Origin: Bacteroidales bacterium
GTDB taxonomy: Bacteria; Bacteroidota; Bacteroidia; Bacteroidales; F082
Reading direction: 5' to 3'
Length of the DNA stretch: 64,000 bases
Assembly: GCA_028277395.1 (NCBI GenBank)
Contig: JANQGJ010000078.1
Location: 1 to 64,000 of the forward strand
Shown here in pieces: positions 20,420-29,312 of this stretch. The first letter of the stretch is position 1. Each line of letters opens with the position of its first letter. The notes under the pieces are model-generated. The model ran no database searches and was not told the origin of the DNA. It saw only the letters and a program-made list of their open reading frames with translations. Both the position numbers and the translations under genes were made by a program.

Positions 20420-21141
20420 TTCCTGGATTTTTTGAATTTTGTTCTGTATGTTTTATCCATCTTTTCAGTAGCATAATGGATTATTTTTCTTCCACAGGTG
20501 TCTTTCCATTTCATCAGGAAGTCTTCTGCAACATCAGGAAATTTCTTCCAAATCTCCCTTAGCAAAGTGCCAAGACCTTTTTGGACATCCAGTTCACTGT
20601 CATCCATAAGATCATTGATAACCTCCAGAATTGGTTCGGGATCATCACCTGCCTTGATTGCTTCAACAAAAGTTACCGGTACTGCTCTTCTTTTCCATTT
20701 GGATTCAGAACCATTCCATGGTAAAAATGCTTCAGGACTGATAATTTCCTTCTCCAAAAAAACCGAAAGTACCGACATACATAAAGCATCTGTGTTTCCC
20801 CAGTTTTGAATTCCATTTTCAAGCCAGTTGCCTATCCTGTTAAACGTATCTTCAGTAAATTGCTCCTGCTTTGATAATATAAGCATGTTAGCAAAGCCGG
20901 CTTCTTCATATTTGCCCGTTGAAATAAGCTTATCACCCAGGTCAAGATAATCGGTCAGTGACATATCATGTTGCCACTCTTCAATAAACCTGGCTGCCTG
21001 CGAAATAAACAGATCTTTGTCAATACCATAGGCATCGTATCCTTCTTTAAAATACCAGGCATACTTCTTTGCAATTTTCTCATCAGAGTTTTTTAAACAA
21101 AACTCTACAATTTCATTGTGCTTCTTATCTACTTTGTTCAT
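20416..21141 (-). CDS. AlkD-like DNA alkylation repair protein (HEAT-like repeats)
   Basis: The 241-residue all-helical protein fits the AlkD/DNA alkylation repair family, whose members excise cationic alkylated bases using HEAT-like repeats without base flipping. Recognisable family features are W-K-R-R-A-V-P-V-T-F near residue 150, D-D-S-E-L-D-V-Q-K-G-L-G-T-L-L-R-E near 180 and the Lys-rich tail. Activity is inferred from family; I could not confirm each catalytic residue. It sits between an AraC-type regulator 62 bases upstream and the DUF3795 gene, which overlaps it by four bases, making a likely three-gene minus-strand unit. Its first codons are duplicated at 22136-22092. Confidence 0.8.
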   Translation of the reverse strand: MNKVDKKHNEIVEFCLKNSDEKIAKKYAWYFKEGYDAYGIDKDLFISQAARFIEEWQHDMSLTDYLDLGDKLISTGKYEEAGFANMLILSKQEQFTEDTFNRIGNWLENGIQNWGNTDALCMSVLSVFLEKEIISPEAFLPWNGSESKWKRRAVPVTFVEAIKAGDDPEPILEVINDLMDDSELDVQKGLGTLLREIWKKFPDVAEDFLMKWKDTCGRKIIHYATEKMDKTYRTKFKKSRK

Positions 21142-21203
21142 TATAATAAATTAATTTGAAACAAAATTATCGAATGTTGAAACGATAAAATTGTAAAAAA
21201 TGG

Positions 21204-21989
21204 TCATTCCTGAATTTCTTTAAAAAAAGCCTTTGGTGACATATCTGTTATACTTTTGAAGTCATGATTGAAATGCGAATGATCGTAGTATCCATTATCA
21301 AATGCAAGTTGAAACATCTTAAGTTCAGGTTGTTGTTTTTTCATTTTCAATACGTTCTGAAACCTTGTTATACTTAGAAACTTTTTTGGATTCATGCCCA
21401 CATGTTTGGTGAAAATTTTTTCAAACTGTTTGATTCCAAGACAAGTTTCCTGTGCCAAATCATGAGATTTTATCTGTCCTTTGGTGTTGTTAATCAATGT
21501 TATAGCATGGTTAATACGATTGTAATCTTTATTTATTGTTAATCTTTTTATTAAAAAGTTCTCCAATTGTAATACTCTTTGGTTGCTATTGTTATAATTT
21601 GATAATCTTTCTTCAAGTTCAATTGCTTCAATATTCAGTATATCGCTCAATGCAATGTTCTGATTATGTAAATCACTTACAGGTTCTTTGAAAAAGGCAC
21701 TAATCCCCTGTGGTTTGAAAAGAACGAACACCATTCCTGTTTTTCCGCTTAATGATATATCATAGTACTCGGTTTGTGGCCCGCAAATCACAAATCTGGG
21801 CTCAACATAATCATTTGAGTTCTTTTTTTTGAATTTGGAGGGTTGATTGTAGTGAAAAACCAAAGTTGCATCTCCCATTGGATAAACCCTTTGATTAGGT
21901 AAAAAACCAACAGGATCGTTTACTTCAACAATACAATAGTATTTTATGAATTTTTTAAGCAAACTTGTTGGCTGTATTATTTCTACCAT
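21204..21989 (-). CDS. AraC-family transcriptional regulator
   Basis: The 261-residue protein has an N-terminal sensor-like beta-rich domain (about 1-140, including P-M-G-D-A-T-L-V-F-H-Y and I-C-G-P-Q-T-E-Y-Y) of the type common in Bacteroidota AraC regulators, and a C-terminal AraC double helix-turn-helix (about 165-258). Helix-turn-helix 1 shows C-L-G-I-K-Q-F-E-K-I-F, and the signature at the end reads F-D-N-G-Y-Y-D-H-S-H-F-N-H-D-F-K. It lies directly upstream of the AlkD-like and DUF3795 genes on the same strand, so it may control them, perhaps in response to alkylation damage as Ada-type regulators do; that is inference. Its 3' end is duplicated at 22202-22360. Confidence 0.9.
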   Translation of the reverse strand: MVEIIQPTSLLKKFIKYYCIVEVNDPVGFLPNQRVYPMGDATLVFHYNQPSKFKKKNSNDYVEPRFVICGPQTEYYDISLSGKTGMVFVLFKPQGISAFFKEPVSDLHNQNIALSDILNIEAIELEERLSNYNNSNQRVLQLENFLIKRLTINKDYNRINHAITLINNTKGQIKSHDLAQETCLGIKQFEKIFTKHVGMNPKKFLSITRFQNVLKMKKQQPELKMFQLAFDNGYYDHSHFNHDFKSITDMSPKAFFKEIQE

Positions 21990-22034
21990 TTTGAATAAGG
22001 AAATAAATAATGCTATAATTAATAACCTGATTTT

Positions 22035-22136
22035 TTAACCCAGAAAATGCAGTAGAAATGCCATTGATAGTACTGGTAGGTAATTTGCCTGGCAAAACTC
22101 TATGATTTCTTTATGTTTTTTATCTACTTTGTTCAT
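22035..22136 (-). pseudogene. Fragment duplicating the 5' end of the AlkD-like gene
   Basis: The minus strand from the ATG at 22134-22136 reads M-N-K-V-D-K-K-H-K-E-I-I-E-F-C, nearly the same as the AlkD-like start M-N-K-V-D-K-K-H-N-E-I-V-E-F-C at 21141. It then diverges and stops after 33 codons at 22035. It lies at the same distance from the AraC-like fragment as in the intact pair (58 versus 62 bases), so it is the remnant of a duplicated araC-alkD unit rather than a gene. Confidence 0.85.
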
Positions 22137-22201
22137 TTGGTTTATTTTATGACAAATATATTGAATAATAAAATAAAAGAAATATAAAAAAAGGTCATTA
22201 T

Positions 22202-22360
22202 TTATTTCATTGAAAAAGATGCAGGAGTAAGTTCGGTATTACTTTTGAGATCGTGAGTGAAGTGACACTGATCGTAATAACCATTATCTAATACCAGTTG
22301 AAACATATTAAGTTCAGGTTGTTGCTTTTTCATCTTCAGTACGTTGTGAAATTTATTAAA
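22202..22360 (-). pseudogene. Fragment duplicating the 3' end of the AraC-family regulator
   Basis: The minus strand encodes N-V-L-K-M-K-K-Q-Q-P-E-L-N-M-F-Q-L then D-N-G-Y-Y-D-Q-C-H-F, ending at a TAA at 22204-22202. By eye about two thirds of the last roughly 47 residues match the intact AraC regulator. The frame has no start and no N-terminal or first helix-turn-helix region, so it cannot make a regulator. It is the companion of the AlkD-like fragment. Confidence 0.88.
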
Positions 22361-22408
22361 ATAAATACCTGTTTTTTTTTACATTTGGCATTGTTTTAAC
22401 ACAAATCA

Positions 22409-23782
22409 ATGGTAAGGAAACTGAAATTACTACTTATAAATCCTTTCAGTAAGTCAAAGCAAAGCAAGTTATATGATACAAGCAGTATATCACCTCCACT
22501 GGGTTTAGGAGTGATTGCAGGATTAACTCCGTCAAACTGGGATATTGAGTTAATTGATGAGAACTTCGATCGTTTTGAGTATAAAGAAGTGGATTTAGTT
22601 GGTATAACAGCGCTTACTTCAGCTGCTTACAGGGCTTATGAGATTGCAGATATCTTTAGAAAGAAAGGAATACGAGTAATTCTTGGAGGAATTCATGTTT
22701 CCATGGTTCCCGATGAGGCAGAACTTTATGCGGACGCGATAGTAATTGGTGAAGCAGAAAGAGTATGGCTTAAGGTACTTGAAGATTTTCAAAATAATTG
22801 TTTGAAAAACAGGTACATTGGTGAGTTGAATGACCTAAAAGGAAGTATACATCCTCGTCGTGATTTGTTTCATAAAGATTATTCATATGCAAACGTTCAA
22901 ACATCCAGAGGATGTCCAATGAGTTGTGACTTTTGTTCAGTTCACACATTCAACGGAAGTAAATATAGACAAAGGCCTGTTAAAGAAGTGCTTGATGAAA
23001 TTGAAACAATTGAAGGTGATCGATTATTCTTTATTGATGATAATCTGATTGGTTATTCAAAGCAATCGGCACAAAGAGCAGTCGAGTTGTTCAAAGGGAT
23101 GGTTGACAGAGGAATACAAAAAGATTGGTATTGTCAGGCTTCATTGAATATTGCTTTTAATGATGAAGTACTAAAACATGCAGCCGAGAGTGGTTGCAGG
23201 ATGATTCTTATTGGAATTGAATCGGAGAAGGTTGATCAACTGCAGGAAACAAACAAAAAAATGAACCTCGGAATTGGTATAAATCACTATGAGAAAGCAT
23301 TCCAAAATATTCATAAGCACGGTATAAGCGTACTGGGAGCTTTAGTATTTGGTTTGGATACCGATTCATTAGAGGATATAAGAAACCGAACAAAGTTTGC
23401 CATAGAATCAGGTATTGATGCGATGCAAGCGACTATTGTAACCCCATTACCGGGAACCAACTTGTTTAAAAGGCTGGAAGAAGAAGATAGACTATTATAC
23501 ACAAATTTTCCAAAGGATTGGGAGCGATATCATTTTCATGAAGTTAGCCATATGCCCAAAAAGATGACTCCCCAGGAATTATCAGATGCTATGAAAGAGT
23601 GTTGGACAACATTATGGAATGAAAAAACTGTGTATCGTAAAATGCTAAAAACATTTAAACAAACTAAAAGTGCGAAAGCTGCCACATGGGCCTTTATTTC
23701 AAATGCTGAACGGCATAGTGTAGCCTTTAGTAACAATAAACTGGCACTGAATATTAAAAATATTCTTAAAGGTATTGGTTAA
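22409..23782 (+). CDS. B12-binding-domain radical SAM protein
   Basis: The 457-residue protein starts with a cobalamin-binding-type Rossmann domain (about 5-135; S-P-P-L-G-L-G-V-I-A-G and I-L-G-G-I-H-V-S), without the D-x-H-x-x-G base-off motif. A radical SAM domain follows: R-G-C-P-M-S-C-D-F-C (Cys169, Cys173, Cys176) binds the 4Fe-4S cluster, F-F-I-D-D-N-L lies in strand 2, and G-A-L-V-F-G-L-D-T-D is typical of the class B/BchE-like group. Such enzymes catalyse methylations, cyclisations or other radical rearrangements on varied substrates; the substrate here cannot be told from sequence. It stands alone and converges on carB with only ten bases between the stop codons. The upstream region holds the decayed duplicate. 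Confidence 0.9.
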   Translation: MVRKLKLLLINPFSKSKQSKLYDTSSISPPLGLGVIAGLTPSNWDIELIDENFDRFEYKEVDLVGITALTSAAYRAYEIADIFRKKGIRVILGGIHVSMVPDEAELYADAIVIGEAERVWLKVLEDFQNNCLKNRYIGELNDLKGSIHPRRDLFHKDYSYANVQTSRGCPMSCDFCSVHTFNGSKYRQRPVKEVLDEIETIEGDRLFFIDDNLIGYSKQSAQRAVELFKGMVDRGIQKDWYCQASLNIAFNDEVLKHAAESGCRMILIGIESEKVDQLQETNKKMNLGIGINHYEKAFQNIHKHGISVLGALVFGLDTDSLEDIRNRTKFAIESGIDAMQATIVTPLPGTNLFKRLEEEDRLLYTNFPKDWERYHFHEVSHMPKKMTPQELSDAMKECWTTLWNEKTVYRKMLKTFKQTKSAKAATWAFISNAERHSVAFSNNKLALNIKNILKGIG

Positions 23783-23792
23783 TCACAGAAAA

Positions 23793-26700
23793 TTAATACT
23801 CTCCCCAGCTTTTTACAACCAGATCCTCAGGTTTATATCTTGTAATGGCATAGATAAAAGCACTGGCCAGCCTTGCATTTGTTATCAATGGCACATTGAA
23901 ATCCACTGCAGCCCTTCTGATAGTGTAATCATTATCCAGTTCTTCCTGACTAAGATCCTTTGGAATGTTTATTACCAGGTCAATATGATTGTTTTTAATG
24001 AGGTCATATGCATTTGGTTCCTTTTTTACATCAGGCCAATAAACAATTGTTGAATCGATACCATTTTCAAGATAGAAGTCATGTGTACCCTTTGTTGCAA
24101 ATAGTTTGTAACCATTATTAATTAATAATCGTCCGCTTTCAAGTAGCTCGGTCTTTGATCTCATTGGGCCGGATGAAATAAGGACATTTTTTTCGGGTAT
24201 CCTGTATCCCACAGAAAGCATTGCTTTAAGTATGGCTTCATAATAATCATCTCCAATGCAGCCAACTTCTCCAGTTGAGGCCATATCAACACCCAGAACA
24301 GGATCGGCTTTACTTAGCCTTGAAAACGAAAATTGCGACGCTTTTACCCCAATATGATCAATATCAAACAATGATTTGTTAGGTTTTGAAACCTTCTTAC
24401 CAAGCATGATTCTCGTTGCATAATCAATAAAGTTGGTTTTCAATACTTTTGAAACAAATGGTAAGCTCCTAGATGCACGTAAATTACATTCAATAACTTT
24501 AATGTCATTATCTTTTGCCAGAAACTGAATGTTAAACGGACCACTTATCTGTAATTCTTCAGCAATTTGTCTGGATATCTTCTTTATACGACGAATTGTT
24601 TCAACATAAACCTTTTGGGGAGGAAACATAATGGTTGCATCTCCAGAGTGCACACCGGCAAATTCAATATGTTCTGAAATGGCATAAACTATAATTTCAC
24701 CTTTGTCTGCTACTGCATCCATTTCAATTTCTTTGGCATCGGTTAGAAATTTTGAAACGACAACCGGGTATTGTTTTGATACCTGCGTCGCAAGCTTGAG
24801 AAAATGCTCTAATTCATCCCTGTTTGAAACAATATTCATTGCTGCACCAGAAAGCACATATGATGGACGGATAAGAACCGGAAAACCAACCCTGGTGGTA
24901 AAATCAAATATATCATCAATACTGCTTAATTCTTTCCATTTTGGCTGATCTACTCCAATATTATCAAGCATCTCAGAGAACTTATGTCTGTTTTCAGCAC
25001 GATCAATAAATTCAGGACTTGTCCCCAGTATCTTAATATTTTGATTGTGTAATCGCATTGCCAGGTTATTGGGGATCTGGCCTCCGGTTGAAATTATTAA
25101 ACCTTTTGGCACTTCCAGATCAAGTATATCGAGAGTTCTTTCAAGACTTAATTCTTCAAAATATAACCTGTCACTTACATCATAATCGGTGCTTACTGTT
25201 TCGGGATTGTAATTAATCATTACAGACCTGAAACCCAGTTTTTTTACAGTATGTAGTGCATTAACACACGACCAGTCGAATTCAACACTACTACCAATAC
25301 GGTAAGCACCTGAGCCCAGTACGATCACTGATTGTTTATCGTTTACATATTCCACATCGTTTTCATCTCCATGGTATGTCAGATAAAGGTAGTTTGTTTG
25401 TGCAGGATGTTCGGCTGCAAGGGTATCGATTTGTTTAACCGAAGGAATAATTTCTCTGCTCTTTCGGTGATTCCTTACTTCAATTATTTCATCATCTTTT
25501 ACACCAACATTACGATCCCTGAAAATAAACCTTGCAATCTGAAAATCAGAAAAGCCACTCATTTTACATTGTAACAATAGTTTATCCGGAAGTTCAATCA
25601 AAGAATTAATGGTATTCAATTCATTTCCAATTGAATAGATGTTGGCGAGCTTTTCAAGAAACCATCTGTCGATATTTGTTTGTCTGAAAATATCTTCAAC
25701 TGACCATCCCTGTTTGAAAGCCATTGCTATTGCAAAAATCCTGGTATCAGTGGGATTTGATAGTGTTTCTTCGAGATTATCAATGTGGATATCTTTGTTA
25801 CCAACAAATCCGTGCATACCGAGACCAACCATTCTTAGACCTTTTTGTATTGCTTCTTCGAAACTCCTGCCAATTGCCATTATTTCACCAACACTTTTCA
25901 TGCTGGAGCCAATTTCTCTTGATACACCGATAAACTTGTTTAAATCCCATCGTGGTATTTTAACGACCATGTAATCAAGAGCCGGTTCAAAGAATGCTGT
26001 TGTGGTTTTTGTAATACTGTTTTTGAGTTCATGTAGTCCGTATCCCAGCCCGAGCTTTGCAGCAACAAAAGCCAGGGGATAACCGGTGGCCTTTGATGCC
26101 AGAGCACTAGATCGTGATAATCTTGCATTAACCTCAATAACTCGGTAATCTTCTGAGTTTGGGTCAAGTGCATACTGAACATTACACTCCCCAACAATTC
26201 CAATGGATTGTACAATATCGATCGAGATTTTTCTGAGTTTGTGATATTCAGTATTGGTGAGGGTTTGTGAAGGAGCAATCACAATACTTTCGCCCGTGTG
26301 AATTCCCAGAGGATCAAAATTCTCCATATTACAAACGGTGATGCAATTATTAAAACGGTCTCTTACGACTTCATATTCAACCTCTTTCCAGCCTTTTAGC
26401 GATTCTTCCACAAGTATCTGACCCGAAAACGAGAACGCCCTGGTAGCAAGTGCAATCAGCTCATCTTCATTTGAACAAAAACCACTTCCCTGACCACCGA
26501 GTGTAAAAGCTGCGCGTATAATTATGGGGAACCCAATTGCTTTTGAAGCCTCTATCGCTTCATTAATCGTGGTTACGGCAATTGAATCCGGAGTTTTAAT
26601 ATTGATTGACGCCAGTTTTGCAGCAAATTTTTCTCTGTCTTCGGTTTCCATTATAGCTTCAACCGGGGTCCCCAAAACTTCAATGTCATATTTGCTAAAC

Positions 26701-27020
26701 ACACCTTTTTCAAATAACTCAACCCCACAATTCAACGCAGTTTGTCCTCCAAATGCAAGCAGAATACCATCAGGGTTTTCTTTTTGAATGATCTTTTCTA
26801 CAAAAAAAGCAGTAACCGGCAGGAAATAAATACTGTCGGCGATATCTTCAGAAGTTTGTACAGTTGCTATGTTTGGATTGATTAGTACGGTTGTTATCCC
26901 TTCTTCTTTCAGTGCTTTAAGAGCCTGGGAACCGCTATAGTCAAATTCTCCAGCCTCACCGATCTTTAGAGCACCTGAACCCAGGATAAGAACTTTGGAA
27001 ATATTTTTGTTATTGTACAT
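23793..27020 (-). CDS. carB: Carbamoyl-phosphate synthase large subunit
   Basis: Makes carbamoyl phosphate from bicarbonate, ammonia (passed from CarA) and two ATP, for pyrimidine and arginine synthesis. The 1075-residue length is standard. Two homologous ATP-grasp halves are visible: the first opens V-L-I-L-G-S-G-A-L-K-I-G-E-A-G-E-F-D-Y, and the second V-I-V-L-G-S-G-A-Y-R-I-G-S-S-V-E-F-D. E-V-N-A-R-L-S-R-S-S-A-L-A and E-C-N-L-R-A-S-R-S-L-P-F are their metal/ATP-binding ends. The C-terminal MGS-like allosteric domain starts near residue 940 (K-N-V-L-I-S-S-G-P). It begins ten bases after carA stops and is co-transcribed with it. Confidence 0.98.
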   Translation of the reverse strand: MYNNKNISKVLILGSGALKIGEAGEFDYSGSQALKALKEEGITTVLINPNIATVQTSEDIADSIYFLPVTAFFVEKIIQKENPDGILLAFGGQTALNCGVELFEKGVFSKYDIEVLGTPVEAIMETEDREKFAAKLASINIKTPDSIAVTTINEAIEASKAIGFPIIIRAAFTLGGQGSGFCSNEDELIALATRAFSFSGQILVEESLKGWKEVEYEVVRDRFNNCITVCNMENFDPLGIHTGESIVIAPSQTLTNTEYHKLRKISIDIVQSIGIVGECNVQYALDPNSEDYRVIEVNARLSRSSALASKATGYPLAFVAAKLGLGYGLHELKNSITKTTTAFFEPALDYMVVKIPRWDLNKFIGVSREIGSSMKSVGEIMAIGRSFEEAIQKGLRMVGLGMHGFVGNKDIHIDNLEETLSNPTDTRIFAIAMAFKQGWSVEDIFRQTNIDRWFLEKLANIYSIGNELNTINSLIELPDKLLLQCKMSGFSDFQIARFIFRDRNVGVKDDEIIEVRNHRKSREIIPSVKQIDTLAAEHPAQTNYLYLTYHGDENDVEYVNDKQSVIVLGSGAYRIGSSVEFDWSCVNALHTVKKLGFRSVMINYNPETVSTDYDVSDRLYFEELSLERTLDILDLEVPKGLIISTGGQIPNNLAMRLHNQNIKILGTSPEFIDRAENRHKFSEMLDNIGVDQPKWKELSSIDDIFDFTTRVGFPVLIRPSYVLSGAAMNIVSNRDELEHFLKLATQVSKQYPVVVSKFLTDAKEIEMDAVADKGEIIVYAISEHIEFAGVHSGDATIMFPPQKVYVETIRRIKKISRQIAEELQISGPFNIQFLAKDNDIKVIECNLRASRSLPFVSKVLKTNFIDYATRIMLGKKVSKPNKSLFDIDHIGVKASQFSFSRLSKADPVLGVDMASTGEVGCIGDDYYEAILKAMLSVGYRIPEKNVLISSGPMRSKTELLESGRLLINNGYKLFATKGTHDFYLENGIDSTIVYWPDVKKEPNAYDLIKNNHIDLVINIPKDLSQEELDNDYTIRRAAVDFNVPLITNARLASAFIYAITRYKPEDLVVKSWGEY

Positions 27021-27030
27021 CTTTCGTAGT

Positions 27031-28104
27031 TTATTTGTTTATAACAGCTTTAATGAAATCATCAAACAGGTAAGCTGTATCAGTTGGACCGCTTGAAGCT
27101 TCGGGATGAAATTGTGTGGTGAAGATTTTTTTTGATTTATGTATTAGCCCTTCGTTACTTCCATCATTAAGGTTGTGAAAGTAAGCTTCCCAATCATCGG
27201 GAATGGTATTGTTGTCAACCGCAAAACCATGATTCTGAGAAGTTAAATATGCTTTGTCAGTACCTGTTTTCAACACCGGCTGATTATGACTACGGTGTCC
27301 GAATTTTAACTTGTAAGTATTTGCTCCGGCTGCCAGTGCAATTAACTGATGACCAAGACATATACCAAATATCGGTCGATTGTCTGTTAATGATTTCTTT
27401 AGGTTGCTTATTGTAGTAATACATTGCTGTGGGTCGCCAGGACCGTTGGATATAAACAGACCATCGTAATCTTCATTCTTATAATCGAAATCCCATGGTA
27501 CCCGGATAATTGTTGTGTCAAATTTCAGTAAATACCTGATAATGTTATTCTTTACTCCACAATCAATAAGTAGTATCCGGTATTTTCCATTTCCGTAAGT
27601 CGTTTTTTTATCCAGAGAAACCTTATCGACCAAATTAATCCTGTTTGGATCAAAAAACGGGATATCATCATCAAAAACGATTTTAGCAAGCATTGAGCCT
27701 TTTTCCCTGATAATTTTAGTTAGTTTTCTTGTATCAACACCAAATAATCCCGGCACTTTCTCATGAATTAACCATTCTCCAAGGCTGGTTGATGCATTCC
27801 AGTGATTATATTTACTGGAATAATCCGATATTATAAGAGCACTTAAGTGAATTCTATCCGATTCGAAGTTCCGTAACATACCACTAATTATTTCATTATC
27901 CGGAACACCATAGTTCCCTATTGAAGGATATGTTAGAACAAGTAACTGTCCACAGTATGAAGGATCGGTCAAACTTTCCGGGTAACCTGTCATTGCTGTA
28001 TTAAAAACAATTTCACCGGATACAGGTTCTTCATAACCAAAAGAATACCCGGTAATTATGTTTCCGTCTTCAAGAATTAGCTTTGCCTTTCGGTAGTTTG
28101 TCAT
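27031..28104 (-). CDS. carA: Carbamoyl-phosphate synthase small (glutaminase) subunit
   Basis: Hydrolyses glutamine and delivers ammonia to CarB. The 357-residue protein has the CarA-specific N-terminal domain (E-I-V-F-N-T-A-M-T-G-Y-P-E-S-L-T-D-P-S-Y) and a class I glutamine amidotransferase domain with the nucleophile elbow G-I-C-L-G-H-Q, the S-N-G-P-G-D-P motif and the His-Glu pair in Q-F-H-P-E-A-S-S-G-P. The gene is first in carA-carB. A hairpin followed by a U-run lies 27 bases upstream of the start codon and points to transcription attenuation in the leader. Confidence 0.98.
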   Translation of the reverse strand: MTNYRKAKLILEDGNIITGYSFGYEEPVSGEIVFNTAMTGYPESLTDPSYCGQLLVLTYPSIGNYGVPDNEIISGMLRNFESDRIHLSALIISDYSSKYNHWNASTSLGEWLIHEKVPGLFGVDTRKLTKIIREKGSMLAKIVFDDDIPFFDPNRINLVDKVSLDKKTTYGNGKYRILLIDCGVKNNIIRYLLKFDTTIIRVPWDFDYKNEDYDGLFISNGPGDPQQCITTISNLKKSLTDNRPIFGICLGHQLIALAAGANTYKLKFGHRSHNQPVLKTGTDKAYLTSQNHGFAVDNNTIPDDWEAYFHNLNDGSNEGLIHKSKKIFTTQFHPEASSGPTDTAYLFDDFIKAVINK

Positions 28105-28114
28105 AGTTAATGCT

Positions 28115-28237
28115 TTAAAAATTTTGGCACAAAAAAAGACGGCTGAACCGTCTTACTGAAAATAATAGAATTGAAATGGTTTTCCCGGTGATGGGTGATT
28201 TTTTGTTTTTTAATCTGACAATTGTTGTTATAGTCAT
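28115..28237 (-). CDS. Possible 40-codon leader peptide upstream of carA
   Basis: An ATG at 28237-28235 opens a 40-residue frame beginning M-T-I-T-T-I-V-R-L-K-N-K-K-S-P-I-T-G-K and ending N-F at 28115. The frame runs through the attenuator hairpin (R-R-F-S-R-L-F) and stops ten bases before carA. The threonine/isoleucine-rich start recalls amino-acid leader peptides, but carAB would be expected to respond to arginine or pyrimidines. It could equally be a chance frame. Confidence 0.25.
   Translation of the reverse strand: MTITTIVRLKNKKSPITGKTISILLFSVRRFSRLFLCQNF
28131..28154 (-). terminator. Intrinsic terminator/attenuator in the carA leader
   Basis: On the minus strand AAGACGG, loop TTCAG, CCGTCTT is followed by a T-run (plus-strand arms 28136-28142 and 28148-28154, A-run 28131-28137). 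It lies 27 bases upstream of the carA start and downstream of where transcription must begin, so it is placed to abort carAB transcription conditionally. Confidence 0.75.
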
Positions 28238-28252
28238 ATTAAAAAACAAAAA
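28200..28252. repeat. 15-bp perfect inverted repeat in the carA leader
   Basis: Arms 28200-28214 and 28238-28252 (TTTTTGTTTTTTAAT and its exact reverse complement) flank a 23-base loop. The ATG of the possible leader peptide lies in the loop, at its edge. In RNA this would be an A-U stem upstream of the attenuator hairpin; it could pair alternatively with the attenuator region or be an AT-rich operator. Confidence 0.6.
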
Positions 28253-28484
28253 TAAGTATTGTTTATTTATAACAATGGAAATAGAAACATCAATTACTAA
28301 CATGCTATTAACAATTTCAGTAACCAGACTAAATATGACATTATCGCTTTGTTTGGTAAACTGATCAGGTTATTGTAATTGGTATATTGATCTTAATCTT
28401 TATATGATTACAGAAAAACTTAATAGTGTAAGTAAACGAAATAATAATTTAATGGTCTTATCAACAAAGATTAACCTGAAACAA

Positions 28485-29051
28485 CTAGCTTTTCCACACA
28501 GGTTTACCCATTGGCAGAATGCTTTTTCCGGCAACATCGGCAAAAATAATTCCAGCCATCATATACCAGGCAGCAAAAGCACAAAAAATTAACTCATAAG
28601 CAGCAATAGTATTGAAAACAGGATCACCGAAATGCCCAATATCGAGTAACACAAATCCACCAAGGAGCAGTCCGAAAGTAATTGCCATGGCAGTATGTAT
28701 TCTCAATGAAATAATAAACATTATTAATGTATATAATGTCCATGCGATCAGGTACCAGCCAACATCGGTTTTTGAAGGACTATAAACATCAAATTGTGCC
28801 AGCAGCCATATAATTCCAAGGCCGATCCAGAATGATCCGTAGGCAACAAAAGCACTGTATCCAAAGCTGTTACCTGTTTTTTGCTCCTGGAATCCGGCTA
28901 TTAACTGAGCCAGTCCCCCAAAAATAAAAGCCGGTGCAAGTACAACTCCTGTTCCACATAATCCCAGGTTGTGAATTTGAAGAATAAATGTTGTTAAACC
29001 GAATCCGGCTAAACCAACAACTGCAGGGTTTGCTAATTTCTTATCTGACAT
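28485..29051 (-). CDS. GPR1/FUN34/YaaH (SatP) family acetate-type transporter
   Basis: A 188-residue inner-membrane protein with six hydrophobic segments. It begins with the family motif region A-N-P-A-V-V-G-L-A-G-F-G-L-T-T (N-P-x-P-x-G-L variant) and has F-G-G-L-A-Q-L-I-A-G, a conserved pore segment of this family. SatP-like proteins move acetate and succinate across the inner membrane with protons. The length matches bacterial SatP. It lies alone on the minus strand, between the carA leader and a surface-protein operon. Confidence 0.9.
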   Translation of the reverse strand: MSDKKLANPAVVGLAGFGLTTFILQIHNLGLCGTGVVLAPAFIFGGLAQLIAGFQEQKTGNSFGYSAFVAYGSFWIGLGIIWLLAQFDVYSPSKTDVGWYLIAWTLYTLIMFIISLRIHTAMAITFGLLLGGFVLLDIGHFGDPVFNTIAAYELIFCAFAAWYMMAGIIFADVAGKSILPMGKPVWKS

Positions 29052-29312
29052 AATTTTATGCTTTAAAATTTTAAAATTCGCGAATTTAAGGAATTAATGT
29101 ACTGTGATATAACTGCTTTGTTATTTATAGTAATTATAAATATTGCGATTATTGGATTTATGAAACGGTACTATCAAAAGTAACTAAGAATAGATTTGTG
29201 CAAAGCCGGTGTAATGCATTTGAAACATTTTCCGGCAACTATTTTGCAGAATAATTAAAAAGTAAGGATTAAATAATCACTACACAATCAAAAGTAACGG
29301 ATCAATGGTAAC

